A DNA stretch of 64,000 bases from Hippophae tibetana (taxonomy: Eukaryota; Streptophyta; Magnoliopsida; Rosales; Elaeagnaceae): assembly GCA_037013495.1 (NCBI GenBank), contig CM072803.1, positions 51,473,627-51,537,626 of the forward strand, in the 5' to 3' direction. A program made the translations under genes and the position numbers. Shown in pieces: positions 1-13,673 of the stretch. Every line of letters starts with the position of its first letter. The stretch's first letter is position 1. The notes under the pieces are model-generated. The model did no database searches. It was not told the DNA's origin and saw only the letters and a list, made by a program, of their open reading frames with translations.

Positions 1-3000
1 ATTGATCTCTTATTTAGAATAATGAACAAAATTTCAAATTTAAATAGTTTTGCATCATAAGACGTAATAATTTCACTTAAATATATCATAATTATTAGGA
101 AATAAAACGCGTAGTATTTATTTCGCCAACTTTCTTTTATAATATAGATATGAGAAAATGATTATGTTTTATTTTCCCCTTAATGATTTTTCCTCATGAT
201 CTATGATTATTTTCTTTCCTTTGTAAGTCCTAATTCCCCGCATAGGCAAATTCATGCAAATTATATTACCTCCCTTCAAAATGGAAAAAGTTGATGGATA
301 TAGCTTTTTTTAGACATCATTTGTAAACTTCTTGTTACATAGCTAGAAACATTGCTATTGTGGATGAGCGTAATATGTACTATCATATTTCACTAACTCT
401 TACTCTTAGAATGGGTTTGAAACCTAGATTTCTAGGGAGAAAGGGACAACCAAAGGCAAATTCATTACGATGCCATCCAAAAAAACCACAATAACTTATA
501 AATAAGTTAACAATATTGATGTCAAAAATGAGTCGAAAATGAGAATTATTGATCTCTTATTTAGAATAATGAACAAAATTTCAAATTTAAATAGTTTTGC
601 ATAATAAGATGTAATAATTTCAGTTAAATACATCATAATTATTTGGAAATAAAACGCGTATTATTTATTTCGCCAACTTTCTTTTATAATATAGATATGA
701 GAAAATGATTATGTTTTATTTTCCCCTTAATGATTTTTCCTCATGATCTATGATTATTTTCTTTCCTTTGTAAGTCCTAATTCCCCGCATAGGCAAATTC
801 ATGCAAATTATATTACCTCCCTTCAAAATGGAAAAAGTTGATGGATAGAGGTTGTTTGAGACATCATTTGTAAACTTTTTTTTACCTAGCTAGAAAAATT
901 GCTATTGTGGATGAGCGTAATATGTAGCATCATATTTCACTAACTCTTACTCTTAGAATGGGTTTGAAACCTAGATTTCTAGGGAGAAAGGGATAACCAA
1001 AGGCAAATTCATTACGATGCCATCCAAAAAAACCACAAGAACTTATAAATAAGTTAACAATATTGATGTCAAAAATGAGTCGAAAATGAGAATTATTGAT
1101 CTCTTATTTAGAATAATGAACAAAATTTCAAATTTAAATAGTTTTGCATCATAAGACGTAATAATTTCAGTTAAAGACATCATAATTATTAGGAAATAAA
1201 ACGCGTAGTATTTATTTCGCCAACTTTGTTTTATAATATAGATATGAGAAAATGATTATGTTTTATTTTCCCCTTAATGATTTTTCCTCATGATCTATGA
1301 TTATTTTCTTTCCTTTGTAAGTCCTAATTCCCCGCATAGGCAAATTCATGCAAATTGTATTACCTCCCTTCAAAATGGAAAAAGTTGATGGATATAGCTT
1401 TTTTTAGACATCATTTGTAAACTTCTTGTTACATAGCTAGAAACATTGCTATTGTGGATGAGCGTAATATGTACTATCATATTTCACTAACTCTTACTCT
1501 TAGAATGGGTTTGAAACCTAGATTTCTAGGGAGAAAGGGACAACCAAAGGCAAATTCATTACGATGCCATCCAAAAAAACCACAATAACTTATAAATAAG
1601 TTAACAATATTGATGTCAAAAATGAGTCGAAAATGAGAATTATTGATCTCTTATTTAGAATAATGAACAAAATTTCAAATTTAAATAGTTTTGCATAATA
1701 AGATGTAATAATTTCAGTTAAATACATCATAATTATTAGGAAATAAAACGCGTAGTATTAATTTCGCCAACTTTCTTTTATAATATAGACATGAGAAAAT
1801 GATTATATTTTATTTTCCCCTTATTGATTTTTCTCGATGATCTATGATTATTTTCTTTCCATTGTAAGTCTTAATTCCTAGCATAGGCACATTCATGCAA
1901 ATTATATTACCTCCCTTCCAAATGAAAAATGTTGATGGATAGAGGTTGTTTGAGACATCATTTGTAAACTTTTTTTTACGTAGCTAGAAAAATTGCTATT
2001 GTGGATGAGCGTAATATGTAGCATCATATTTCACTAACTCTTACTCTTAGAATGGGTTTGAAACCTAGATTTCTAGGGAGAAAGGGACAACCAAAGGCAA
2101 ATTCATTACGATGCCATCCAAAAAAACCACAATAACTTATAAATAAGTTAAGAATATTGATGTAAAAAATGAGTTGAAAATGAGAATTATTGATCTCTTA
2201 TATAGAATAATGAATAAATTTCAAATTTAAATAGTTTTGCATCATAAGACGTAATAATTTCACTTAAATATATCATAATTATTAGGAAATAAAACGCGTA
2301 GTATTTATTTTGCCAACTTTCTTTTATAATATAGATATGAGAAAATGATTATGTTTTATTTTCCCCTTAATGATTTTTCCTCATGATCTATGATTATTTT
2401 CTTTCCTTTGTAAGTCCTAATTCCCCGCATAGGCAAATTCATGCAAATTATATTACCTCCCTTCAAAATGGAAAAAGTTGATGGATATAGGTTTTTTTAG
2501 ACATCATTTGTAAACTTCTTGTTACATAGCTAGAAACATTGCTATTGTGGATGAGCGTAATATGTAGCATCATATTTCACTAACTCTTACTTTTAGAATG
2601 GGTTTGAAAACTAGATTTCTAGGGAGAAAGGGACAACCAAAGGCAAATTCATTACGATGCCATCCAAAAAAACCACAATAACTTATAAATAAGTTAACAA
2701 TATTGATGTCAAAAATGAGTCGAAAATGAGAATTATTGATCTCTTATTTAGAATAATGAACAAAATTTCAAATTTAAATAGTTTTGCAGCATAAGACGTA
2801 ATAATTTCAGTTAAATACATCATAATTATTAGGAAATAAAGCGCGTAGTATTTATTTCGCCAACTTTGTTTAATAATATAGATATGAGAAAATGATTATG
2901 TTTTATTTTCCCCTTAATGATTTTTTCTCATGATCTATGATTATTTTCTTTCCTTTGTAAGTCCTAATTCCCCGCATAGGCAAATTCATGCAAATTGTAT

Positions 3001-4922
3001 TACCTCCCTTCAAAATGGAAAAAGTTGACGGATATGGCTTTTTTTAGACATCATTTGTAAACTTCTTGTTACATCGCTAGAAACATTGCTATTGTGGATG
3101 AGCGTAATATGTACTATCATATTTCACTAACTCTTACTCTTAGAATGGGTTTGAAACCTAGATTTCTAGGGAGAAAGGGACAACCAAAGGCAAATTCATT
3201 ACGATGCCATCCAAAAAAACGACAATAACTTATAAATAAGTTAACAATATTGATGTCAAAAATGAGTCGAAAATGAGAATTATTGATCTCTTATTTAGAA
3301 TAATGAACAAAATATCAAATTTAAATAGTTTTGCATCATAAGATGTAATAATTTCAGTTAAATACATCATAATTATTTGGAAATAAAACGCGTAGTATTT
3401 ATTTCGCCAACTTTCTTTTATAATATAGACATGAGAAAATGATTATGTTTTATTTTCCCCTTATTGATATTTCTCGATGATCTATGATTATTTTCTTTCC
3501 TTTGTAAGTCTTAATTCCTAGCATAGGCACATTCATGCAAATTATATTACCTCCCTTCCAAATGAAAAATGTTGATGGATAGAGGTTGTTTGAGACATCA
3601 TTTGTAAACTTTTTTTTACCTAGCTAGAAAAATAGCTATTGTGGATGAGCGTAATATGTAGCATCATATTTCACTAACTCTTACTCTTAGAATGGGTTTG
3701 AAAACTAGATTTCTAGGGAGAAAGGGAAAACCAAAGGCAAATTCATTACGATGCCATCCAAAAAAACCACAATAACTTATAAATAAGTTAACAATATTGA
3801 TGTCAAAAATGAGTCGAAAATGAGAATTATTGATATCTTATTTAGAATAATGAACAAAATTTCAAATTTAAATAGTTTTGCATCATAAGACGTAATAATT
3901 TCAGTTAAATACATCATAATTATTAGGAAATAAAACGCGTAGTATTTATTTCGCCAACTTTGTTTTATAATATAGATATGAGAAAATGATTATGTTTTAT
4001 TTTCCCCTTAATGATTTTTCCTCATGATCTATGATTATTTTCTTTCCTTTGTAAGTCCTAATTCCCCGGGTAGGCAAATTCATGCAAATTATATTACCTC
4101 CCTTCAAAATGGAAAAAGTTGATGGATATAGGTTTTTTTAGACATCATTTGTAAACTTCTTGTTACATAGCTAGAAAAATTGCGATTGTGGATGAGCGTA
4201 ATATGTAGCATCATATTTCACTAACTCTAACTCTTAGAATGGGTTTGAAACATAGATTTCTAGGGAGAAAGGGACAACCAAAGGCAAATTCATTACGACG
4301 CCATCAAAAAAAACCACAATAACTTATAAATAAGTTAACAATATTGATGTCAAAAATGAGTCAAAAATAAGAATTATTGATCTCTTATTTAGAATAATGA
4401 ACAAAATTTCAAATTTAAATAGTTTTGCATCATAAGACGTAATAATTTCAGTTAAATACACCATAATTATTTGGAAATAAAATGCGTAGTATTTATTTCC
4501 CCAACTTTCTTTTATAATATAGACATGAGAAAATCATTATGTTTTATTTTCCCCTTATTGATTTTTCTCGATGATCTATGATTATTTTCTTTCCTTTGTA
4601 AGTCTTAATTCCTAGCATAGCCACATTCATGCAAATTATATTACCTCCCTTCCAAATGAAAAATGTTGATGGATGGAGGTTGTTTGAGACATCATTTGTA
4701 AACTTTTTTTTACCTAGCTAGAAAAATTGCTATTGTGGATGAGCGTAATATGTAGCATCATATTTCACTAACTCTTACTCTTAAAATGGGTTTGAAACCT
4801 AGATTTCTAGGGAGAAAGGGACAACCAAAGGCAAATTAATTATGATGCCATCCAAAAAAACAACAATAACTTATAAATAAGTTAAGAATATTGATGTCAA
4901 AAATGAGTTGAAAATGAGAATT
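1..4922. repeat. Left satellite block with mixed A and B monomer types
   Basis: Nine monomers of two types are interspersed. Type A has CCTTAATGATTTTTCCTCATG, shown here in part, with TTCCCCGCATAGGCAAATTC and CAAAATGGAAAAAG. Type B has CTTATTGATTTTTCTCGATG, TTCCTAGCATAGGCACATTC and CCAAATGAAAAATG. Type A copies lie near 171, 718, 1265, 2346, 2895 and 3990; type B copies lie near 1813, 3440 and 4530. To the right type B and its derivatives dominate. This part is the least homogenised of the array. Confidence 0.8.
492..509. repeat. 18-bp dyad in every satellite monomer (representative copy)
   Basis: TAACTTATAAATAAGTTA is an inverted repeat with 8-bp arms and an AA centre. It recurs in essentially every monomer at the same place, just before the monomer boundary. 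At about 43700 the centre is changed to give the fully palindromic TAACTTATATATAAGTTA, and near 11990 one arm is mutated. It could be a protein-binding or cruciform site; no function is shown by sequence. Confidence 0.6.
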
Positions 4923-7656
4923 ATTGATCTCTTATTTATATTAATGAACAAAATTTCAAATTTAAATAGTTTTGCATCATAAGACGTAATAATTTCACTT
5001 AAATATATCATAATTATTAGGAAATAAAACGCGTAGTATTTATTTCGCCAACTTTCTTTTATAATATAGACATGAGAAAATGATTATGTTTTATTTTCCC
5101 CTTATTGATTTTTCTCGATGATATATGATTATTTTCTTTCCTTTGTAAGTCTTAATTCCTAGCATAGGCACATTCATGCAAATTATATTACCTCCCTTCC
5201 AAATGAAAAATGTTGATGGATAGAGGTTGTTTCAGACATCATTTGTAAACTTCTTTTTACCTAGCTAGAAAAATTGCTATTGTGGATGAGCGTAATATGT
5301 AGCATCATATTTCTCTAACTCTTACTCTTAGAATGGGTTTGAAACCTAGATTTCTAGAGAGAAACGGACAACCAAAGGGAAATTAATTACGATGCCATCC
5401 AAAAAAACTACAATAACTTATAAATAAGTTAAGAATATTGATGTCAAAAATGAGTCGAAAATGAGAATTATTGATCTCTTATTTAGAATAATGAACAAAA
5501 TTTCAAATTTTAATAGTTTTGCATCATAAGACGTAATAATTTCAGTTAAATACATCATAATTATTAGGAAATAAAACGCGTAGTATTTATTTCGCCAACT
5601 TTCTTTTATAATACAGACATGAGAAAATGATTATGTTTTATTTTCCCCTTATTGATTTTTCTCGATGATCTATGATTATTTTTTTCCTTTGTAAGTCTTA
5701 ATTCCTAGCATAGGCACATTCATGCAAATTATATTACCTCCCTTCCAAATGAAAAATGTTGATGGATAGAGGTTGTTTCAGATATCATTTGTAAACTTCT
5801 TTTTACCTAGCTAGAAAAATTGCATTTGTGGATGAGCGTAATATGTAGCATCATATTTCACTAACTCTTACTCTTAGAATGGGTTTGAAACCTAGATTTC
5901 TAGGGAGAAAGGGACAACCAAAGGCAAATTCATTACGATGCCATCCAAAAAAACCACAATAACTTATAAATAAGTTAAGAATATTGATGTCAAAAATGAG
6001 TCGAAAATGAGAATTATTGATCTCTTATTTAGAATAATGACCAAAATTTCAAATTTTAATAGTTTTGCATCATAAGACGTAATAATTTCAGTTAAATATA
6101 TCATAATTATTAGGAAATAAAACGCGTAGTATTTATTTCGCCAACTTTCTTTTATAATATAGACATGAGAAAATGATTATGTTTTATTTTCCCCTTATTG
6201 ACTTTTCTCGATGATATATGATTATTTTCTTTCCATTGTAAGTCTTAATTCCTAGCATAGGCACATTCATGCAAATTATATTACCTCCCTTCCAAATGAA
6301 AAATGTTGATGGATACAGGTTGTTTCAGACATCATTTGTAAACTGTTTGTTACCTAGCTAGAAAAATTGCTATTGTGGATGAGCGAAATATGTAGCATCA
6401 TGTTTCACTAACTCTTACTCTTAGAATGGGTTTGAAACCTAGATTTCTAGGGAGAAAGGGATAACCAAAGGCAAAATCATTACGATGACATAAAAAAAAA
6501 CCACAATAACTTATAAATAAGTTAACAATATTGATGTCAAAAATGAGTCGAAAATGAGAATTATTGATCTCTTATTTAGAATAATGAACAAAATTTCAAA
6601 TTTAAATAGTTTTGCATCATAAGACGTAATAATTTCAGTTAAATACATCATAATTATTTGGAAATAAAACGCGTAGTATTTATTTCGCCAACTTTCTTTT
6701 ATAATATAGACATGAGAAAATGATTATGTTTTATTTTCCCCTTATTGATTTTTCTCGATGATCTATGATTATTTTCTTTCCTTTGTAAGTCTTAATTCCT
6801 AGCATAGGCACATTCATGCAAATTATATTACCTCCCTTCCAAATGAAAAATGTTGATGGATAGAGGTTGTTTCAGATATCATTTGTAAACTTCTTTTTAC
6901 CTAGCTAGAAAAATTGCTATTGTGGATGAGCGTAATATGTAGCATCATATTTCACTAACTCTTACTCTTAGAATGGGTTTGAAACCTAGATTTCTAGGGA
7001 GAAAGGGACAACCAAAGGCAAATTCATTACGATGCCATCCAAAAAAACCACAATAACTTATAAATAAGTTAAGAATATTGATGTCAAAAATGAGTCGAAA
7101 ATGAGAATTATTGATCTCTTATTTAGAATAATGACCAAAATTTCAAATTTTAATAGTTTTGCATCATAAGACGTAATAATTTCAGTTAAATACATCATAA
7201 TTATTAGGAAATAAAACGCGTAGTATTTATTTCGCCAACTTTCTTTTATAATACAGACATGAGAAAATGATTATGTTTTATTTTCCCCTTATTGATTTTT
7301 CTCGATGATGTATGATTATTTTCTTTCCATTGTAAGTCTTAATTCCTAGCATAGGCACATTCATGCAAATTATATTACCCCCCTTCCAAATGAAAAATGT
7401 TGATGGATAGAGGTTGTTTCAGACATCATTTGTAAACTTCTTTTTACCTAGCTAGAAAAATTGCTATTGTGGATGAGCGTAATATGTAGCATCATATTTC
7501 ACTAACTCTTACTCTTAGAATGGGTTTGAAACCTAGATTTCTAGAGAGAAACGGACAACCAAAGGGAAATTAATTACGATGCCATCCAAAAAAACTACAA
7601 TAACTTATAAATAAGTTAAGAATATTGATGTCAAAAATGAGTCGAAAATGAGAATT

Positions 7657-10600
7657 ATTGATCTCTTATTTAGAATAATGAACAAAATTTCAAATTTAAA
7701 TAGTTTTGCATCATAAGACGTAATAATTTCAGTTAAATATATCATAATTATTAGGAAATAAAACGCGTAGTATTTATTTCGCCAACTTTCTTTTATAATA
7801 TAGACATGAGAAAATGATTATGTTTTATTTTTCCCTTATTGACTTTTCTCGATGATCTATGATTATTTTCTTTCCTTTGTAAGTCTTAATTCCTAGCATA
7901 GGGAAATTCATGCAAATTATAATACCTCCCTTCCAAATGAAAAATGTTGATGGATACAGGTTGTTTCAGACATCATTTGTAAACTTTTTGTTACCTAGCT
8001 AGAAAAATTGCTATTGTGGATGAGCGAAATATGTAGCATCATGTTTCACTAACTCTTACTCTTAGAATGGGTTTGAAACCTAGATTTCTAGGGAGAAAGG
8101 GATAACCAAAGGCAAATTAATTACGATGACATCCAAAAAAACTACAATAACTTATAAATAAGTTAAGAATATTGATGTCAAAAATGAGTCGAAAATGAGA
8201 ATTATTGATCTCTTATTTAGAATAATGAACAAAATTTCAAATTTAAATAGTTTTGCATCATAAGACGTAATAATTTCAGTTAAATACATCATAATTATTT
8301 GGAAATAAAACGCGTAGTATTTATTTCGCCAACTTTCTTTTATAATATAGACATGAGAAAATGATTATGTTTTATTTTTCCCTTATTGATTTTTCTCGAT
8401 GATCTATGATTATTATCTTTCCTTTGTAAGTCTTAATTCCTAGCATAGGGAAATTCATGCAAATTATATTACCTTCCTTACAAATGAAAAATGTTGATGG
8501 ATACAGGTTGTTTTAGACATCATTTGTAAACTTTTTGTTACCTAGCTAGAAAAATTGCTATTGTGGATGAGCGAAATATGTAGCATCATATTTCACTAAC
8601 TCTTACTCTTAGAATGGGTTTGAAACCTAGATTTCTAGGGAGAAAGGGACAACCAAAGGCAAATTCATTACGATGCCATCCAAAAAAACTACAATAACTT
8701 ATAAATAAGTTAAGAATATTGATGTCAAAAATGAGTTGAAAATGAGAATTATTGATCTCTTATTTCGAATAATGAACAAAATTTCAAATTTAAATAATTT
8801 TGCATCATAATACGTAATAATTTCACTTAAATATATCATAATTATTAGGAAATAAAACGTGTAGTATTTATTTCACCAACTTTCTTTTATAATATAGATA
8901 TGAGAAAATGATTATGTTTTATTTTCCCCTTAATGATTTTTCCTCATGATCTATGATTATTTTCTTTCCTTTGTAAGTCCTAATTCCCCGGATAGGCAAA
9001 TTGATGCAAATTATATTACCTCCCTTCAAAATGGAAAAAGTTGATGGATATAGGTTTTTTTAGACATCATTTGGAAACTTCTTGTTACATAGCTAGAAAA
9101 ATTGCTATTGTGGATGAGCGTAATATGTAGCATCGTATATCACTAACTCTAACTCTTAGAATGGGTTTGAAACCTAGATTTCTAGGGAGAAAGGGACAAC
9201 GAAAGGCAAATTCATTACGATGCCATCTAAAAAAACCACAATAACTTATAAATAAGTTAACAATATTGATGTCAAAAATGAGTCGAAAATGAGAATTATT
9301 GATCTCTTATTTAGAATAATGAACAAAATTTCAAATTTAAATAGTTTTGCATCATAAGACGTAATAATTTCAGTTAAATATATCATAATTATTAGGAAAT
9401 AAAACGCGTAGTATTTATTTCGCTAACTTTGTTTTATAATATAAATATGAGAAAATGATTATGTTTTATTTTCCCCTTAATGATTTTTCCTCATGATCTA
9501 TGATTATTTTCTTTCCTTTGTAAGTCTTAATTCCTAGCATAGGCACATTCATGCAAATTATATTACCTCCCTTCCAAATGAAAAATGTTGATGGATAGAG
9601 GTTGTTTCAGACATCATTTGTAAACTTCTTTTTACCTAGCTAGAAAAATTGCTATTTTGGATGAGCGTAATATGTAGCATCATATTTCACTAACTCTTAC
9701 TCTTAGAATGAGTTTGAAACCTAGATTTCTAGGGTGAAAGGGACAACCAAAGGCAAATTAATTACGATGCCATCCAAAAAAACTACAATAACTTATAAAT
9801 AAGTTAAGAATATTGATGTCAAAAATGAGTCGAAAATGAGAATTATTAATCTCTTATTTAGAATAATGAACAAAATTTCAAATTTAAATAGTTTTGCATC
9901 ATAAGACGTAATAATTTCAGTTAAATACATCATAATTATTTGGAAATAAAACGCGTAGTATTTATTTCGCCAACTTTCTTTTATAATATAGACATGAGAA
10001 AATGATTATGTTTTATTTTCCCCTTATTGATTTTTCTCGATGATCTATGATTATTTTCTTTCCTTTGTAAGTCTTAATTCCTAGCATAGGCACATTCATG
10101 CAAATTATATTACCTCCCTTCCAAATGAAAAATGTTGATGGATAGAGGTTGTTTCAGACATCATTTGTAAACTTCTTTTTACCTAGCTAGAAAAATTGCT
10201 ATTGTGGATGAGCGTAATATGTAGCATCATATTTCACTAACTCTTACTCTTAGAATGGGTTTGAAACCTAGATTTCTAGAGAGAAACGGACAACCAAAGG
10301 CAAATTAATTACGATGCCATCCAAAAAAACTACAATAACTTATAAATAAGTTAAGAATATTGATGTCAAAAATGAGTCGAAAATGAGAATTATTGATCTC
10401 TTATTTAGAATAATGAACAAAATTTCAAATTTAAATAGTTTTGCATCATAAGACGTAATAATTTCAGTTAAATATATCATAATTATTAGGAAATAAAACG
10501 CGTAGTATTTATTTCGCCAACTTTCTTTTATAATATAGACATGAGAAAATGATTATGTTTTATTTTTCCCTTATTGACTTTTCTCGATGATCTATGATTA

Positions 10601-13600
10601 TTTTCTTTCCTTTGTAAGTCTTAATTCCTAGCATAGGGAAATTCATGCAAATTATAATACCTCCCTTCCAAATGAAAAATGATGATGGATACAGGTTGTT
10701 TCAGACATCATTTGTAAACTTTTTGTTACCTAGCTAGAAAAATTGCTATTGTGGATGAGCGAAATATGTAGCATCATGTTTCACTAACTCTTACTCTTAG
10801 AATGGGTTTGAAACCTAGATTTCTAGGGAGAAAGGGATAACCAAAGGCAAATTAATTACGATGACATCCAAAAAAAATACAATAACTTATAAATAAGTTA
10901 AGAATATTGATGTCAAAAATGAGTCGAAAATGAGAATTATTGATCTCTTATTTAGAATAATGAACAAAATTTCAAATTTAAATAGTTTTGCATCATAAGA
11001 CGTAATAATTTCAGTTAAATACATCATAATTATTTGGAAATAAAACGCGTAGTATTTATTTCGCCAACTTTCTTTTATAATATAGACATGAGAAAATGAT
11101 TATGTTTTATTTTTCCCTTATTGATTTTTCTCGATGATCTATGATTATTATCTTTCCTTTGTAAGTCTTAATTCCTAGCATAGGGAAATTCATGCAAATT
11201 ATATTACCTCCCTTACAAATGAAAAATGTTGATGGATACAGGTTGTTTTAGACATCATATGTAAACTTTTTGTTACCTAGCTAGAAAAATTGCTATTGTG
11301 GATGAGCGAAATATGTAGCATCATATTTCACTAACTCTTACTCTTAGAATGGGTTTGAAACCTAGATTTCTAGGGAGAAAGGGACAACCAAAGGCAAATT
11401 CATTACGATGCCATCCAAAAAAACTACAATAACTTATAAATAAGTTAAGAATATTGATGTCAAAAATGAGTTGAAAATGAGAATTATTGATCTCTTATTT
11501 CGAATAATGAACAAAATTTCAAATTTAAATAATTTTGCATCATAATACGTAATAATTTCACTTAAATATATCATAATTATTAGGAAATAAAACGTGTAGT
11601 ATTTATTTCACCAACTTTCTTTTATAATATAGACATGAGAAAATGATTATGTTTTATTTTCCCCTTATTGATTTTTCTCGATGATCTATAATTATTTTCT
11701 TTCCTTTGTAAGTCTTAATTCCTAGCATAGGCACATTCATGCAAATTATATTACCTCCCTTCCAAATGAAAAATGTTGATGGATAGAGGTTGTTTCAAAC
11801 ATCATTTGTAAACTTTTTTTTACCTAGCTAGAAAAATTGCTATTGTGGATGAGCGTAATATGTAGCATCATATTTCACTAACTCTTACTCTTAGAATGGG
11901 TTTGAAACCTAGATTTCTAGGGAGAAAGAGACAACCAAAGGCAAATTCATTACGATGCCATCCAAAAAAACCACAATAACTTATAAATAAATTAAGAATA
12001 TTGATGACAAAAATGAGTCGAAAATGAGAATTATTGATCTCTTATTTAGAATAATGAACAAAATTTCAAATTTAAATAGTTTTGCATCATAAGACGTAAT
12101 AATTTCAGTTAAATATATCATAATTATTAGGAAATAAAACGCGTAGTATTTATTTCGCTAACTTTGTTTTATAATATAGATATGAGAAAATGATTATGTT
12201 TTATTTTCCCCTTAATGATTTTTCCTCATGATCTATGATTATTTTCTTTCCTTTGTAAGTCCTAATTCCCCGGATAGGCAAATTGATGCAAATTATATTA
12301 CCTCCCTTCAAAATGGAAAAAGTTGATGGATATAGGTTTTTTTAGACATCATTTGGAAACTTCTTGTTACATAGCTAGAAAAATTGCTATTGTGGATGAG
12401 CGTAATATGTAGCATCGTATATCACTAACTCTAACTCTTAGAATGGGTTTGAAACCTAGATTTCTAGGGAGAAAGGGACAACGAAAGGCAAATTCATTAC
12501 GATGCCATCTAAAAAAACCACAATAACTTATAAATAAGTTAACAATATTGATGTCAAAAATGAGTCGAAAATGAGAATTATTGATCTCTTATTTAGAATA
12601 ATGAACAAAATTTCAAATTTAAATAGTTTTGCATCATAAGACGTAATAATTTCAGTTAAATATATCATAATTATTAGGAAATAAAACGCGTAGTATTAAT
12701 TTCGCTAACTTTGTTTTATAATATAAATATGAGAAAATGATTATGTTTTATTTTCCCCTTAATGATTTTTCCTCATGATCTATGATTATTTTCTTTCCTT
12801 TGTAAGTCTTAATTCCTAGCATAGGCACATTCATGCAAATTATATTACCTCCCTTCCAAATGAAAAATGTTGATGGATAGAGGTTGTTTCAGACATCATT
12901 TGTAAACTTCTTTTTACCTAGCTAGAAAAATTGCTATTTTGGATGAGCGTAATATGTAGCATCATATTTCACTAACTCTTACTCTTAGAATGGGTTTGAA
13001 ACCTAGATTTCTAGGGTGAAAGGGACAACCAAAGGCAAATTAATTACGATGCCATCCAAAAAAACTACAATAACTTATAAATAAGTTAAGAATATTGATG
13101 TCAAAAATGAGTCGAAAATGAGAATTATTAATCTCTTATTTAGAATAATGAACAAAATTTCAAATTTAAATAGTTTTGCATCATAAGACGTAATAATTTC
13201 AGTTAAATACATCATAATTATTTGGAAATAAAACGCGTAGTATTTATTTCGCCAACTTTCTTTTATAATATAGACATGAGAAAATGATTATGTTTTATTT
13301 TCCCCTTATTGATTTTTCTCGATGATCTATGATTATTTTCTTTCCTTTGTAAGTCTTAATTCCTAGCATAGGCACATTCATGCAAATTATATTACCTCCC
13401 TTCCAAATGAAAAATGTTGATGGATAGAGGTTGTTTCAGACATCATTTGTAAACTTCTTTTTACCTAGCTAGAAAAATTGCTATTGTGGATGAGCGTAAT
13501 ATGTAGCATCATATTTCACTAACTCTTACTCTTAGAATGGGTTTGAAACCTAGATTTCTAGAGAGAAACGGACAACCAAAGGCAAATTAATTACGATGCC

Positions 13601-13673
13601 ATCCAAAAAAACTACAATAACTTATAAATAAGTTAAGAATATTGATGTCAAAAATGAGTCGAAAATGAGAATT
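7657..13673. repeat. Satellite higher-order repeats of 5 and 6 monomers
   Basis: Rare variants recur at fixed multiples of the monomer. The variant TATTATCTTT recurs 2735 bp apart (8417 and 11152), as does the TTGACTTTTCTC variant (7841 and 10576), giving a 5-mer. The variant CATCGTATATC recurs 3282 bp apart (9135 and 12417), as does ATAAATATGA (9441 and 12723), giving a 6-mer. These are overlapping segmental duplications of whole numbers of monomers, as expected from unequal exchange in register. Confidence 0.85.
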
